Shown here: positions 23,440 to 36,479 of the stretch, piece after piece | How positions within the stretch are numbered: the stretch's first letter is position 1 | Layout of the letters: the number at the start of each line of letters is the position of its first letter | Source: Deroplatys truncata | Lineage: Eukaryota > Arthropoda > Insecta > Mantodea > Mantidae | DNA: 64,000 nucleotides | Assembly: GCA_030765065.1 (NCBI GenBank) | Contig: CM060989.1 | Coordinates: 37,129,501 to 37,193,500 of the forward strand | Direction: 5' to 3' | Notes under the pieces: model-generated | Databases searched by the model: none | What the model was told of the DNA's origin: nothing | Seen by the model: only the letters and a program-made list of their open reading frames with translations | Position numbers and translations under genes: made by a program

Positions 23440-24340
23440 TGTTGCACGACGTATTAAAAAAATTCCTCCATAGTATTTGGGGAGTGAGTATATAAGTAAG
23501 ACTTTAGCTCTTTCTTAAAGATGTTAAGTTTTAAGTAGCATGGAAGATTATTATAAATTGTTATTGAAGAATAGTAACATCCTTTTTGGAACAGTTTTGA
23601 GCTATTTGCTGGTCTATGCAAATGGCCTGCGTGCCTTGTATTATGATCATGCACAGCAAGGTTCGTTGTGAAGTTATCATAATTATCTTAAAGGTAGCTC
23701 AAGAAAGAATGTATGTACTCACCAGTGAGAGTAAGATATATTTTGGGTTTTGAACAAGGATATACAGGAATGATGGCACCCAACACCACAGATAATATGC
23801 ATGCCCTTTTTTTGTAATATAAATACTTGCTTGCTATGTGCCGAATTGCCCCAGAACATTATTCCATATCGTAACAGGGAGTGAAAGTAGGCAAAAGATG
23901 CTGTTCTTAAGGCATTTTGGTGGAACAAATTTTTTTAAGCAAGCCAAGCTGAGTTTTGGCAGCATGATTTTATTTGTTTTCTCCAGCTGAGCTCTCCATC
24001 TATTTCAAGTCCAAGAAATTTTGTATTGCATACCTTATTTATGGTGTAATTGCTGTACTTGATTGTTAATTCACTCACTTGTTTATGCTTGGTTTGAAAT
24101 TGAATAAAATTAGTTTTATCATAGTTTAATGAAAGCTTATTAGCTTCAAACCAAAAGTTGAGCTGTTTGGACACTTAGACAGAATTTCTTAATTGTTGAT
24201 GTGACTTTTCAGATATAAGTACACTGGTATCATCTGCAAAAAGCACAGTTATTGAATCTTTGCTAAGATAATATGGCAGATCATTTATAAATATTAAAAA
24301 TAACAAAGGGCCAAGTAGAGCTTGTTTAAGACATTAAAAA
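23440..24340 (-). mobile_element. LINE ORF2 3' part, Jockey/CR1-like
   Basis: On the minus strand the reading begins near 24335 with ALLGPLLFLIFINDLPYYLS and reaches FADDTSVLIS at about 24227-24241; this is the catalytic F/YADD box of reverse transcriptase. It continues LNFWFEANKLSLNYDKTNFI, FLGLEIDGELSWRKQI, then the thumb and C-terminal parts (LRYGIMFWGNSA; YNNLPCYLKLN). Order and motifs fit non-LTR reverse transcriptases of the Jockey/CR1 group. Several frameshifts and stops; 5' truncated. Confidence 0.75.
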
Positions 24341-25040
24341 TGTAACTGTAAATACACAAAATTACCACCTTGGGAATTAAATATCACTAGCAAAGGTAGA
24401 TAGGTAGATAGCAAAGGTAGATATCTGAAACACAGTAATGTAATTGTATGGATGTTAATTAAGAGACTGGGCTTATCCATATTCTTTTGTTTTGCTTAGT
24501 ACAAATAAATACATTGCAGTGGAAAAACTTGTCACTTGTACTGAGGGGCAGCTAGCACCTTATTCCTTAGGTGCAAATTGTATCGCCCATTTGTAGGGAA
24601 AGATCATGCTAAATAGCTCCCTTTTCCTAAAGCAATTTTATACAAACTTGTCAAGGAGGAAACATACTCTAACGTTTTCATTGCACTCATCAAAAGCTGT
24701 TACATGTATCTGTACCCCCTCATTTTAATAGTGAATTAAAAAAAAATTCTGTTAATGGTACCATAAATAATCAGCAATGGAAATCTCAAAAAATAATTTA
24801 TGGTATGAAAATACCTGTATTACAAAATTTAAAATGAGATGTGAACAGTTTGGAAGCCTGTGACCTACCCATCAACCCTTTCAAAGACACTTATATGTGA
24901 TATAAGTCACTTAAGTTGTTAACAAAGTGCTCCATTTTGTTAATGGTGCACATGCGAGGAAGAAAGTGCTAACCCATGAGTATTGGTGAAATCCATAATT
25001 TTTTCCTCTTGCATTACACACACTATAAGCGAAAAGTTTT
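24341..25040. other. Nothing recognised
   Basis: AT-rich, with a short duplication 'aggtagata' near 24395-24423. No gene seen. Confidence 0.4.
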
Positions 25041-25059
25041 GGTTGCTAATTAATTTAAG

Positions 25060-25112
<53 letters not shown>

Positions 25113-25370
25113 AAACCTAACCTCCCATGAATCAGAAACCTAAGCTTATATAAATAGTGAATCATAAGCATAATTAAGGAATGCATGCATGCTTGATTCA
25201 CTTGCATACTTTGGTGTTGCTATTGGTTGCTAATTAACCTAAGTTTATATTAAAAAAATGCTAAACCTAACCTCCTGTGAATCAGAAACCTAAGCTTATA
25301 TAAATAGTGAATAGTAAACAATTGTTAAGGAACACATGCTCGTTTCACTTTCATGCTTTGTGTGTAGCTA
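25041..25370 (+). repeat. Two tandem units with a (TA)n microsatellite
   Basis: Unit 1 (about 25030-25225) and unit 2 (about 25226-25370) both run 'ggttgctaattaa...', 'ctaaacctaacctcc', 'gaatcagaaacctaagctta', 'tataaatagtgaat'. In unit 1 a (TA)n run has expanded (about 25064-25110). The 'aacctaacct' motif is too short to be called telomeric. Confidence 0.7.
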
Positions 25371-25639
25371 TGTTTTTTGTTCAGATGTTGGTGGCTCTCC
25401 TGTATGAAAGCACAGACACACAGTGCCTACTACCAGCCAAAGCACAAAGTCAGTGTTGCTGATGAAATGGGAAAGTTGTGAACATTTTATCAAATGCAAA
25501 ACCTACAGATCATTTGCAAACCACTTTTTATAACAAATTAAGAGTAAATTTATGCATCTGATGTCCTAATACATGTAAAAGAAAATTTTCCCACTTACAA
25601 TACAGAAATGAAATTCACATCCACAATACTAGAAATATA

Positions 25640-26605
25640 AACTGAACATGCCTTACCTTAGACTAAATAAGACTTAAAATGGTGTATGGATCAGAAATTT
25701 GGGTAAGTGACAAAGGATGGGAGATGATTGATAAAGTCCATAGATCGTTCTGTAAATGTATATTAGATTTATCCATTTCATCACCAAATGAAGCAGCAGT
25801 GTTGGAGTTGGAAGAGTAGGTAGCAAGGGCATGGTAGTAGAAAGGATACTTAAATATTGGCATAGATTGAAATCATTGGATGAGCATAATTTCTTGAGGT
25901 AATGTTTAATGATGCAAGAGAAATCCATTGCTGGGATGAATTGGGCTCAAGGAGTAAGGGGAATCCTACAGGAAATAGGAATGGCTAATTTATGGAATGA
26001 AAAGAGGGGTTAGTTAAAGGTTTCTGGAAAGAAGTGAGGAACAGAGTGGAAGACATAGAGAAACAAGAATTATCTTAAAAGTCTGGAAGTGGGGATTTGG
26101 AACTATATAGACAATTAAAGGTGGACTGGAGAAGGGAGAAGTACTTGAATGTAGGTAATAGATTAGCAAGAGAGAGGTGGGCCTGGTCTAGATTAAGTGC
26201 ACATAGGCTAAGGGGAGATAGGAAGGGAGTGAATTTGGATAGGTGTCCTCTTTGTGGAGAGGCAGATAATGATTTGCGTTATATAATTGAATGTGAAGAA
26301 CCTAAGTTATGGAGAGATCAGTTTTTACTTAAAGAATGGAAGAATGTTAACAAAGAAGTATTAAAAGTTAGGGTAATGAAAATACAAAAGAGGGGGATAT
26401 ACAAAGGATAGGAGAATATATGGGGAGAGTAAGAGAAAAATGGCTTAGAAAAATAAAGCAATATGAATCTGTTATGACCCACCATGCATAAATAACCACA
26501 GTGTTAAAATGCATGGTGGACTAAAGAATAAAATAGCAACTCAAAGTAATGTATGAAAAATTGTAAAATTTTTGTACAGCATTATGGAAAATAAATACAT
26601 AAAAT
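25640..26605 (+). mobile_element. LINE ORF2 3' end, family L-b
   Basis: Broken plus-strand frames read LKMVYGSEIWVSDKGWEMID, then from 26097 a clean stretch with RLARERWAWSRLSAHRLRGD and CPLCGEADNDLRYIIECEEP, a CxxC zinc-knuckle-like end. ORF2-terminal GRVREKWLRKIKQYE follows after a frameshift. The 3' UTR ends in AAATAAATACATAAA. Related to L-a but with another 3' UTR. Confidence 0.7.
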
Positions 26606-27452
26606 AAGACTTAAGTATTTATCATAAAGTAATTGGAATAAAGCCTTTTTATGCACTCCTTAATGATATACATAACATGAATATATTGCATAAACAGATA
26701 CTGAAAATTTTGTATATAGTATGCAGGAATTTGAAGAGTTAAATAAGAATCATGTGCAAGCGATACTGTACCGCATGCAGGGCTGCCAATGGGGGGAGGG
26801 TCATAGCACAAGTTGTGCCATCAGGAACACTTGACAGGCAATACAAAAATATTGAAGTAAATGAATGTAGGTAATATAAAGACATTTATTAAAATTTTTG
26901 GAGATACTTTCGAACATGTGACGCGAGAAATTTTCAAAGTCCAAAGGTTCTCCAATGCTTCATTTGTAACGACTGTAGCCAACCTTTGAAAAAATTTCCC
27001 ATATATGTGCACAACAATCTGGAAGCAATTAGTAATCGGTCAATTTTCAAACATCCTGATCATGCTTTCTTTCGGGTTTTATTGCTTTACAATTATGGTC
27101 ATGCAGTGAAGTAGAATTTGTTGTGTGAGAAGCAAAGTTTGTATGTTCTTTGAGATATTCTTGTAAATAATAAAACTTTTAGAAATGGCTCGTCCAATTA
27201 ATAAGACGGATGTGTCGGTTTACCTCAATGATACAGTGAACACCTAGATGCTCACATTTGTCAGTAGTTGGTGTCGGACCCTTTCCAGGAACTAATGGAA
27301 GACATTAGACAGGTGTAACCTGTTGTGTAGTGATTAGGTTTAGTTAAAGTTTAGGCTAGGCATAGTTAAATTAACGAATTAGTGTTTAGTGTACGTAATT
27401 TAAGAACAATGTACATAATTATATAGTTGGTGTAATTTAGTGACAAAAAAAA
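26606..27452. other. Nothing recognised
   Basis: AT-rich, no supported feature. Confidence 0.4.
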
Positions 27453-28287
27453 TCTGATATGTTACGCTCGCATGGCTTTCTCTACTCTTGTACAAACTAT
27501 TTTTACAAACGCTTATTCTCCATATGCTTCATGTTAATCGAGATGTTAATCTGATTGCTAATTTTCTTGTAGATGCAAGGGGAATATGGTAGGTTTTAAG
27601 CGATAGTCAAATATTTTAAGAGCTGGTTGCTATGGGCGCATTCCATTCTCTTTGCATGTCCAGGACATAAAAAAATTGAATAAGGAATTCCCATTTGAGA
27701 AGTATTGGAAAGTTTAAGGGAATAACAAGCAATATCTCAAAAATGGTTCACACAACAAAAAAAAGTATAGGACATAAATTGTGTATTTTAACGCGATCTA
27801 CATTTTTTGTGCAGTAAAATTTTGTCTATCTGTTATGGTTTACCAGTTATGCAAAAGTTGTTGACAATAAGAATACTTTTGGAAACATTCCCAGAAAATC
27901 CGAGATATTCATTTCATTTGTCATGAAAATATCTTAAACATATGATATTTTAATCAAAATCGTTAGGAGCCATTTTTGAGAAAATAACAATTTTCGAAAA
28001 ATGTTCCTTGTAAAGGGTAATCTGAGGTGGGGGGATTTTCTTGAAAACCTTCGTGTTGCATCCTTGGAAGATACTGAGCCTAAATACCAAGTTTGGTGTT
28101 TATCCGACTATTCGTTTCTGAGTTATGCTGTTCACACACAGACACACACATGGACATGTTTCCAAAAATGCTTTTTTTGGATTCAGGGGGTCTCAAAACA
28201 TATATTTCCGGTGAAATCCCTTTATCGAATTTTTGGGTGGAATACAATACTTCCCCTACTTACTATACGTAGTAGAGAAAGTAAAAA
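27453..28287 (+). repeat. Family A repeat, near full length (copy A4)
   Basis: Complete from 'tctgatatgttacgctc' to 'gtagtagagaaagtaaaaaa', directly joined to the next copy. Confidence 0.8.
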
Positions 28288-28930
28288 ATCTGATGTGTTA
28301 CTCACATGACTTTCTCTACTCTTGTACAAACTATTTTTACAAACACTTATTCTCTGTATGCTTCATGTTAATCGATACATTAATCTTATTGCTAGTTTTC
28401 TTGTAGGTTCAAGGGGAATACGGTAGTATTTAAGCGATAGTCAAATCTTTTAAGAGTTGGTTGCTGTGTGGCACATTACATTCTCTTTGTATGTCCAGGA
28501 CATAAAAAAAATGAATAACGAATTCCCATTTGAGAAGTATTGGAAAATTTAAGGGAATAACAAGCAATATCTCGAAAATGGTTCACACAACAAAAAAAAG
28601 TATGACATAAATTGTGTATTTTAACGTGATCTACATTTTTTGTGTAGTAAAATTTTGTCTATCTGTTATGGTTCACCAGTTATGCAAAAGTTGTTCACAA
28701 TGAATAATACTTTTGGAGACATTCCCAGAAAATCCGAGATATTCATTTCATTTGTCATGAAAATATCTTAAACATATATTTTAATCAAATCGTTAGAGCC
28801 ATTTTTGAGAAAATTAAAATTTTCGAAAAATGTTCCATGTAAAGGGTAATCTGGGGTGGGGGGGGGATTTTCTTGAAAGCCTTCGTGTCGCATCTCTGGA
28901 AGATACTGAACCTAAATATACACGCGCGCG

Positions 28931-28981
<51 letters not shown>

Positions 28982-29101
28982 CCAAAAATGCATTTTTTGG
29001 ATTCAGGGGGTCTCAAAACATATATTTCCGGTGAAATCTCGGTATCAAATTTTTGGGTGGAATACAATACTTCCCCTACTTACGTTGGACGTAGAAGAAA
29101 T
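28288..29101 (+). repeat. Family A repeat, near full length (copy A5), tandem with A4
   Basis: Begins 'atctgatgtgttactcac' immediately after the A-run ending A4, so the two copies share one boundary. Its own 3' end is altered ('tacgttggacgtagaagaaa'). The internal repeat has grown into (CG)n(CA)n. Confidence 0.8.
28919..28977 (+). repeat. (CG)n(CA)n microsatellite
   Basis: A compound dinucleotide run inside family A copy A5, at the place where other copies have a shorter (CA)n. Alternating purine-pyrimidine. Confidence 0.9.
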
Positions 29102-32100
29102 CTGTTGTAAAGTTGAGCCCAATTTTTGAGTGCTGCAATAACTCAGTTTGCATCGTTAAGTTTGTTAATCTAAATGTGCTGTATCCCCCCACCAAAGTAA
29201 TGCTAAGTACAATTGATACTGTGTGTTATGTGGCATATCAAATGATAATTTCTGGAAATATATAAAAGGAACTATAACATTATGGTTGTTCAGAATGTAT
29301 GGCATTTTTACTCTCACTATATTGGTCTATTTAGATACAGTAGGATACACTGAAATACCAAGTAATAAATACACCACCTGCCAAATATTTTAATTTTGTT
29401 GTAAATATTAAGATTTCTTTTATTGATTTTAACTTTCCAATTATATATTTAAGCTTTTATTGCATACTGGTATCACAGTAGCTGCTATAATACCTATAAG
29501 ACAGCTCCAACAGCATAAAAAAGGAACAAAATAGTTGAAATTAAGCACTCAGAAAAATTAGGGGGGTGACTTTAGGCACCCTTGACTGTATATATTGATT
29601 AGAGAGGTTAGGTTGTATTCTAGATGTTGCTTGAATTGGGTACATAGAGCATCTATTGAACAAAGCCTATTGTAATGTTTGTGATTACTTAGTCACCTAA
29701 AATAAATTTAGTTTATAACAAACATAATTGCTGAGAAAAATCAATGAGGCAGCAAATGTTAATTTAAGATGCATTTGTTTCATCAGGTTGTGGATGATGC
29801 AATAGTTGATCATTGATGTGAATCAGCAACTGGTGTAGGTTACATTGAGAGCATGTGGAGTACATTTGTATATTTGCAAGGTGAACTGCTGGACCTTCTT
29901 TCAGTTCCCAAGGTTCAGACTGAGATGACTACTATATTCTCTCACCCCACCCTTCCTTCACTCCATGCTTATGCAACCATTTGCAGTGACCAATCATCAT
30001 GGAGAGCATGTTGTGTCTTGTTTGAACTAACAGAGAAAGCATGGTGCTTGTGCAGTGAGGTTAACTTTATGTAGTAAGTGTGAAACTGTGGCAGATATAT
30101 AAACACAATGTAAGTACTAAAACAGTAATGAATGGAGTAGTATCATGAGGTTTATTTAATATTTGCATTTCTTAGATACTTTTAAAATAATGTAGTGATG
30201 TATGTACTGTTCATCTTTTCCTTATTAGATATACTGAAATAGATAAATTTTTAAAATTTAGCAGCTCTTTATGGTAATTAAGTCTTGTAAAATACATATA
30301 ATTTAGAATTCTCAATTTTAAGACATGCCCAAATTGCCTTATTGAGGAGGGATAAGATAGGGATACCCAGCATTGCATTCTGTTGTGTGGTGAACTGAGT
30401 TGAACTGGAAACATAAGATAGAAACACCACTGCTTTGCCTTTAACTAAAAACTGTTTTATTTGCAACTTGCAGTCGAAAAGTCACCTGAATAAGATTAAG
30501 TGGTAGCTTATTTTAGGATGGGCAACCATCAGCCCAGTGTGCTGCAGCATATTCTTTGTGAAGCTACCATAAGAGTTACCATTATCAGAGATTGTAGAAG
30601 GTTTTATAAGTGCTTAAATAGGTTAGGTTGAAAGCAAACCTTAACATCTTCAGATTAATATCCATGATGTGTGCCACCTTTGGGACTTAAGGAAAGTGGA
30701 AAGGAAAAAGTCTTTTCTGAAACTGGACTAGCTAATGAACTCCATTTATTGCTTCCATCTTATCCTATTAAATTGTTAAAAAATGATTTGCTTAGTTTTA
30801 ACTGTATTACAATACTTAATGGATTGGAGCTAATCCAGTTATATTCCAAACACTATAGGGAGTTTATTCCTAGTCTACCTTCCAGAATTACTTCACACTT
30901 TGGCCAGTGGCAGGCACTTTGTAGCTGTGCTGTTCATATGGAAGAGCTGCCAACATCTGAAAGTGTCTTAACCCTCAAGTGGTAATATAAATTTTGTCGC
31001 ATTATAGGTAATATCAGTCTCTCAGACCTTGTCATTTTTATTTAATTGTATCTACTCATTTTCACTACACTATTGAATTTACTTATATTATGTTTCATGT
31101 TTTTAATACAGTAAAACAGTTTTTAAACAACAAATTACAATTAGTAACAAAAAATGCTTAGGAGAAAAGTATGAAGCTTGTGTGAAATTCATTTTGATAT
31201 TCCCCACTTTTACATTGATATGTATCTTTATTTCACATAATAATATAACATTGTGTTCAGTAGTGTCTTTCTTGTTCATAACTTTGCATTCTCACCATGA
31301 AAAAAGTTAGTTTCATTACACATTCTTTGCATAACTTCATAGAATACTCCAAGCAGTTTGGTGTCCCTCACTTGATGCACTTATAATTAGTTTTCCTGTA
31401 TTTTTCATATGGGCAATAGTGACATGTCTTTGTTTTTTCAAGTCTGTCTCATCTCTGGCCTATTTCCTTTCTGCATCCTGTTGTGGGAAAGTGTCTTATT
31501 ATTTTCCTTACTTCTCTGACTTCGGCGTGACACATTTAGATTCAGGTTCTCTTTCGACATTTTCATTCAAACTGAAATAAAAACATTGATATGCCACTTA
31601 CCGTTGATTGTTTACTAAGAGAATGAATTTATTACTTGTAATATACTAGAAAACAATGAGGTTTTTTTTATAAAATAAGAGATCGGAGGTATGCAAAATA
31701 TACTTATGTTAACAGTAACACCAGTCTATACGAAGCCTTCCTGATAAATTAGTAACAATGGGTAGCAACAATTACAAAGCCATGTTTTCACATCAAACAC
31801 AAGCATTCATGTGAGACATAGCTCGGCATTCAAGGTTGCGACATAATCGGCATAGGCATTATCATAGAAAAATAGAGCACCATGGTCTGAGAGACGGATG
31901 TTACTACTTAAGGGTTAAAAAGGGTGGGTGGGGTGGGTGATAGGCCTTCTATTTGTTCACATCTCCTTTTAAAGTGTGTAATATATACATTTTCCCTCTT
32001 TAAAATCATCTTGCGCATTTCAACTGGAAGGTATTATGGAACTGTTACCCATTGTAGTGTTTGATATAATCTATACATACAATAAAACTGGAACCCAACT

Positions 32101-32344
32101 TTTTCTGGTAATTTTCGATTTTGAATGTTACTAGCATATGTAGGCTTGCCCTTAAGCCAGAAAACATGATGGCAGAACCACCCTGGACTGTCATGTAAGC
32201 ATTATTATAGCAAATGTAAATAAATTCAATAAATGTGTCGCTCCAATACAATTTTGGTGTCCTTTTCAATTATGGTGAATAAACTAAAGTAGCTTTTATC
32301 ACATTTTAATGTCATTTAACCTAGTTATGCACTTAGAGTGCATA
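29102..32344. other. Mostly unidentified sequence with two unexplained open frames
   Basis: Frames at 29853-30074 (73 codons, MWSTFVYLQGELLDLLSVPK...) and 30671-30985 (104 codons, with LANELHLLLPSYPIKLLKND) are not obviously repeats and have mixed codon use. I do not recognise either. The second follows a TGA and lacks an ATG at its start. They could be decayed pseudogene pieces or unknown exons. The rest is AT-rich. Confidence 0.3.
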
Positions 32345-32720
32345 AATGGAGTTTTGAACCTTGAATTATCTGGTTAGCAACTTGTGAAGTGCTCTTCATT
32401 CTGAATGAATTTTGTGTAACTGGTAAAAGATAAGAGATAGAAAAAACTGATTACACAAGAAATGTAGTTATCTTTAAAAGTACACAATTTATTTGAAATA
32501 ACCTTTTTTGTTGTATCAACCATATTCATTGTTATTGGCCGGTTGGCTGTTATTGGTTTGAATACTTAGTAATTTTTTTGAACTACTATTACTATTCAGT
32601 TGTTTGTGATGTCTTGCAGAGTATAGAATTTCAATGACAGCATACAGCAAACCGCTTTTTAAAGATTTGACTGTCGCTTCAGCTCCCTGTAACATCTTTG
32701 AACCTAAAAAAAAGGAATAA
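32345..32720 (-). repeat. Family A repeat, 5' half, minus strand (copy A12)
   Basis: The reverse complement shows the family's middle and 5' landmarks ('ccagttacacaaaa', a 'tttaccagttatgc'-like block, 'ggtacaaaggtt...'). Strongly diverged. Confidence 0.45.
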
Positions 32721-33207
32721 TTTCTGCAAATCTTAATTTTGAGTAAGATGACAAGATAGAAAAATAAGTTTTTGTAAAATCCTTTTGAATAGAAATAAAA
32801 AAGGTGTAAGTCTGATTGTTCTTCAGGTGTGCCAGTTGCTCAGCTTTCAATAAGTTGAACCTGACAAGTGAAGGAAAGTGTCTTTCCGTTGCAGCAAGTG
32901 CTTATGAACAAATGGTATTTGTTACTAAGGGCATGTATAGATATGAATGGAAACTGTACAAAATTGCTTTGAATTGTTCTCGACCTTGAAATGGGAATTC
33001 AGCTAACAACTCTCGAAACAATGCAGAATATAAATAAAAATGATTAAATTAAATATTATACTTATTAAAAGTTTACTAGGCAAAAGAAATTTCATGTAAT
33101 TTATTTCAGAACTATAGAGGCAAACAATGAAGATAAACTCTGTAATTATTGATATTTATATAGAATTGCATAAAGAGAAATGCAAGGAAGAAATGTATAT
33201 ATATAGT
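32721..33207. other. Nothing recognised
   Basis: AT-rich, no supported feature. Confidence 0.4.
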
Positions 33208-33478
33208 CATCCTCTGTGGTCTAGGAGTACCATGCTAGCCTCTGGTTCCTGAGGTTGCAGGGTTCAAACCTGGTGGACGGTGATGGATTTTTTTCAGACA
33301 TAAAATCCTTAGCTTGGATTCCTTCAGAAGGGAAGTAAAGTCAGTGGTTCCATATCGTAGATTTATGGCACTTGAAAGAACCTCAAGCCAGATAAGGAGG
33401 CCTCTGAGCATGCCCAATATAGAATGGGACACCAAGGACCATAGTAGTTAGAGTGTCTGTAAATAAAACTTGATTCTT
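33208..33478 (+). mobile_element. tRNA-derived SINE, copy 2
   Basis: Same head ('tcctctgtggtctaggagta', B box 'GGTTCAAACC'), body and 'cccaatatagaatgggac' block as copy 1. Flanked by TA-rich 'tatatata' repeats that may be the target duplication. Diverged. Confidence 0.75.
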
Positions 33479-33743
33479 TTGATATATATAAATTGATTTG
33501 GTAATCATTGGAATGTATTAACATTTAAATATGGCATATGTGACTTGTGGTAAAACAAAGGACGTAAGTAGTAAGTCAGAAGAGAATCAATTGCAACATG
33601 TTAATATAGTGAGCATACAGAAATGTGGAAAGGCAGTATTATAACACAAGATGAGATAGTGGAAAGAAGTAATGAACAATGCAGAAGAGATGCTGGGAGA
33701 ACGCAGCAGCATAAAGACACAAATAGTTAATCAGAGAAGAAAG

Positions 33744-34036
33744 AGTTGTCCTCCATGGACCAGTGGTACCGTGCTAGCCTCTAGTTCCCAAGGTCGCAGG
33801 TTCAAACGCGGAGGGCGATGGATTTTTTTCGGGCGTAAAAATCCTTGACATGGCTTCCTTCGGAAGGGAAGTAAAGCTGGTGTTCCCATGTCATACATTT
33901 ATGGCACGTAAAAGAACCTTAAGCCTGATAAAGAGGCCTTTGAGCAAAATTACAGGTCTTTCACGCCCAATATAGAATGGGACGCCAAGGACCATAGTAG
34001 TTAAAGAGCGTCCATTAATAAAACTCAATTTAATTT
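33744..34036 (+). mobile_element. tRNA-derived SINE, copy 3
   Basis: Exact 11-bp duplication AGAGAAGAAAG at 33733-33743 and 34037-34047. A and B boxes and the tail 'aaactcaatttaattt' are present. Confidence 0.85.
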
Positions 34037-34313
34037 AGAGAAGAAAGAAGCTGAGGAGAAATAGTACAAAAGAAGCAAGATGGTGGGTAAAGTGTGCATA
34101 AATAGTTATTAATTGTGATAAGTGCTGAAGCAACATATTTGGAGTGCTACAACCCTAATAAGCATGTTAGGAAGCATTGCACTCTTCATAAGAAAGCATA
34201 AAGTGGTACTGATAATGTACATACTGAGGCTTTCACGGCTGGTGTCATAACTAATAAATGAATTACAACTATCTGGGCTTGTAGGCTGTGATCTAGAAGG
34301 CATCGTGGATACC

Positions 34314-34348
34314 GACGTTTCGCCAAGTACAGCGCTTGGCATCTTCAG
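34314..34348 (-). ncRNA. Predicted hammerhead ribozyme motif, PLE2 left arm
   Basis: Minus strand: CTGAAGA, stem II GCCAAG/CTTGGC with loop, then GAAACGTC. The order and spacing fit the hammerhead core with the very short stem III typical of Penelope-like elements. Confidence 0.6.
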
Positions 34349-34527
34349 GTTGAAGTGATTCAGTGTCTGCGGTGGTCGGAGTCTGAATGCGAGACCGGAG
34401 GATGGCACTCTTATATAGGGGGTGGTGGGCGAGTGCTTACTGTGTGATAAAAACTCTCACAGAATGGGCAGAAAGAATCTGCAATGAAAAATATTTGATA
34501 TAAGAACTCGAGCATTTAAATTCGGCC

Positions 34528-35010
34528 TTGCAGGCCAATGGCTACACGTGGAAAGAAATCCGGCACGCGCTTCATCCTAGGTGCCCTACGAAAAAGAAGG
34601 ATCACTGCACAACAAGTACAGCCTTCCTCCCCTACATTAAGAATGTTTCCGATCGAATAGGCAAGCTTCTGCGCTCATACAGGATTGACACGGTCTATAG
34701 ACCAACACAAAAAAATCAAGGACTTGCTGAGATCACGCAAAGACATACATCTACAGGTGTTTACAAAGTGCCCTGTAGCTGCGGCAAGGTTTACATAGGT
34801 GCTACTATGCGCAGCGTGGCCACGAGACTGAAAGAGCACGAGCATCACAGCAGATTGGGACAAACAGAAAAATCATCTGTGGCGGAACACTCGCTATTAT
34901 TCGGCCATGACATCAGCTTCAAAGAAACCGAAGTTTTATCTAAAACTACAAACTACCATGCTCGACTACAGAGGGAGGCCATTGAAATATATACACAAAA
35001 ACAATTTTAA
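34528..35010 (+). pseudogene. PLE2 GIY-YIG endonuclease region
   Basis: The frame contains an RT-distal linker (TAFLPYIKNVSDRIGKLLRS) then GVYKVPCSCGKVYIGATMRS with the GVY...YIG signature, the conserved arginine helix VATRLKEHEHH, EKSSVAEHSLLFGHDI and the acidic REAIEIY where the catalytic glutamate of GIY-YIG nucleases falls. All key endonuclease residues are visible, so the domain itself could fold, but the reverse transcriptase half is gone and there is no convincing start. Acts in Penelope-like elements as the target-nicking enzyme. Different PLE lineage from PLE1 (GIYQISCEEC), closer to PLE3. Confidence 0.8.
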
Positions 35011-35240
35011 CCGGAAAGAAGAAGCTCTCCATGTGCATAAAGCCTGGACACCTATCTTGGAGAAACAGGTACACAGAAATAGTAGACACAATAATACCTC
35101 GCCAAACCCACCCACTCCCAGAAACGCGAGCCAATCACTGCACAGGACCTCACAGTAAGCCCCCCCCCCCCATATAAGAGCGCCATCCTCCGGTCTCTGT
35201 ATTCAGACTCCGACCACCGCAGACACTGAATCACTTCACC

Positions 35241-35275
35241 CTGAAGATGCCAAGCGCTGTACTTGGCGAAACGTC
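35241..35275 (+). ncRNA. Predicted hammerhead ribozyme motif, PLE2 right arm
   Basis: CTGAAGA, perfect 6-bp stem II GCCAAG/CTTGGC closing a 7-base loop, then GAAAC and GTC. The reverse-strand copy in the left arm has the same core. Best-preserved hammerhead candidate in the window. Confidence 0.65.
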
Positions 35276-35338
35276 GGTATCCATGATGCCTTCTAGGCCA
35301 CGGCCTACAAGCCCGGATAGTTGTAATTCATTTATTGG

Positions 35339-36479
35339 TATTGATAACTTTGTGGAAGGGTAACTGTGACATCCAATATGCGAAGAAATATTTATTCTAA
35401 GCTTTGCTCAAATATTAATGCATAAAAACAGTAAAGATGTATCCAACCACAAATCATGGAATGCACATATAATGTTTTTGTTAAAGATTTTTGGGTTCAT
35501 ACCAAGTGGGAAAGCAACAGCAATAAAAAAACTTGCTCCCCAAAAGAAATTAAAACTACACATGTATTTTTTTTGCTACAACCTTACATTGCTTTTATCT
35601 CTTAAGGCTGCATTTTGTCTACAGCAATAAGATTTGTACTGCTATTTTGCTGACTAGTATTTGACTTGAATATTTGAAATATACCAGAAAGGAAAGATGG
35701 TTTTGTGCACCAGAGCTTGTCTTTTAATGCATCAATGATTTTGGTTTTCTTTTCTTATGCAAACAAATGCAGCATTCACGAGTTTGTACACACAACTAAG
35801 TATTCACCCTCTGGATAGTCAGCAGACTTGTGGATGGAGGAAATAACTAGCTCATCACATAGCTGAGCAAATAGTTGACTTTTACAGTTTCACTTGTAAT
35901 GCAACTTATCATGTGAATGGTCTTGAAAGTTCTTGCATAAAATTATACAACTGAATGTTTGTGTTATTCAGTTAATATGCTGAACAAGAAGGAAGTTTAG
36001 TATTATTACTTTATAACAAATTCATTTTATATTGTGAATTATTGCACAGAATCTCATAACACACCTAGGTGTTAGGATTCCTGGTTTGTCTAGATAAAAG
36101 GTATTAAAGCTTCAGCATCTGAAACTCGCTACAGATCATGTTTGTAATATTATATTTCAATGGCATTATCTATAGATTTTGATGCTTCTGTAAAGTTTAT
36201 TATACCATAGCAAAAACAAATAAGTATTTGCAGTAGTTGAATAAATTGTCAAAGATTATAAATGTATCATTGATAGCACTGATGATTTGTTTGTCATCTG
36301 TTTTGCTTAGTGTTTATATTTTATTTCACTTTGTTAGTTACATAAATTAATTCTCATACAAGTTCTATAATACATAATTTTATCTCTACACATTACCCTT
36401 TACATATCATTTTCACTAAGTTCACTACGGTTGTCGAGTTATTGGGTCCTATTTAATTTTATGATTCAACAATCTACAT
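35339..36479. other. Nothing recognised
   Basis: AT-rich without supported features. Confidence 0.4.

Larger units (their letters stand above)
34226..35338 (+). mobile_element. Penelope-like element PLE2 with inverted terminal arms
   Basis: The left arm (34226-34436) is the inverted copy of the right arm (35155-35338); both contain the block 'gaattacaactat..ggcttgtaggc', the hammerhead-like core and 'tcagtgtctgcggtggtcgga'. Between them lies the C-terminal part of the PLE protein. The reverse transcriptase part is missing. Confidence 0.8.

Noticed and set aside
25110-25290. Interstitial telomere repeat (CCTAA)n
   Set aside because: Only 'aacctaacct' in each of two tandem units; far too short to be a telomeric array.
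28830-29129. Frame MFHVKGNLGW... recurring in several places (9062, 19995, 28001, 28830)
   Set aside because: The same stretch of family A repeat in each; frames differ in length, break at the dinucleotide run and show no conserved domain. Recurrence reflects repeat copies, not a gene family.
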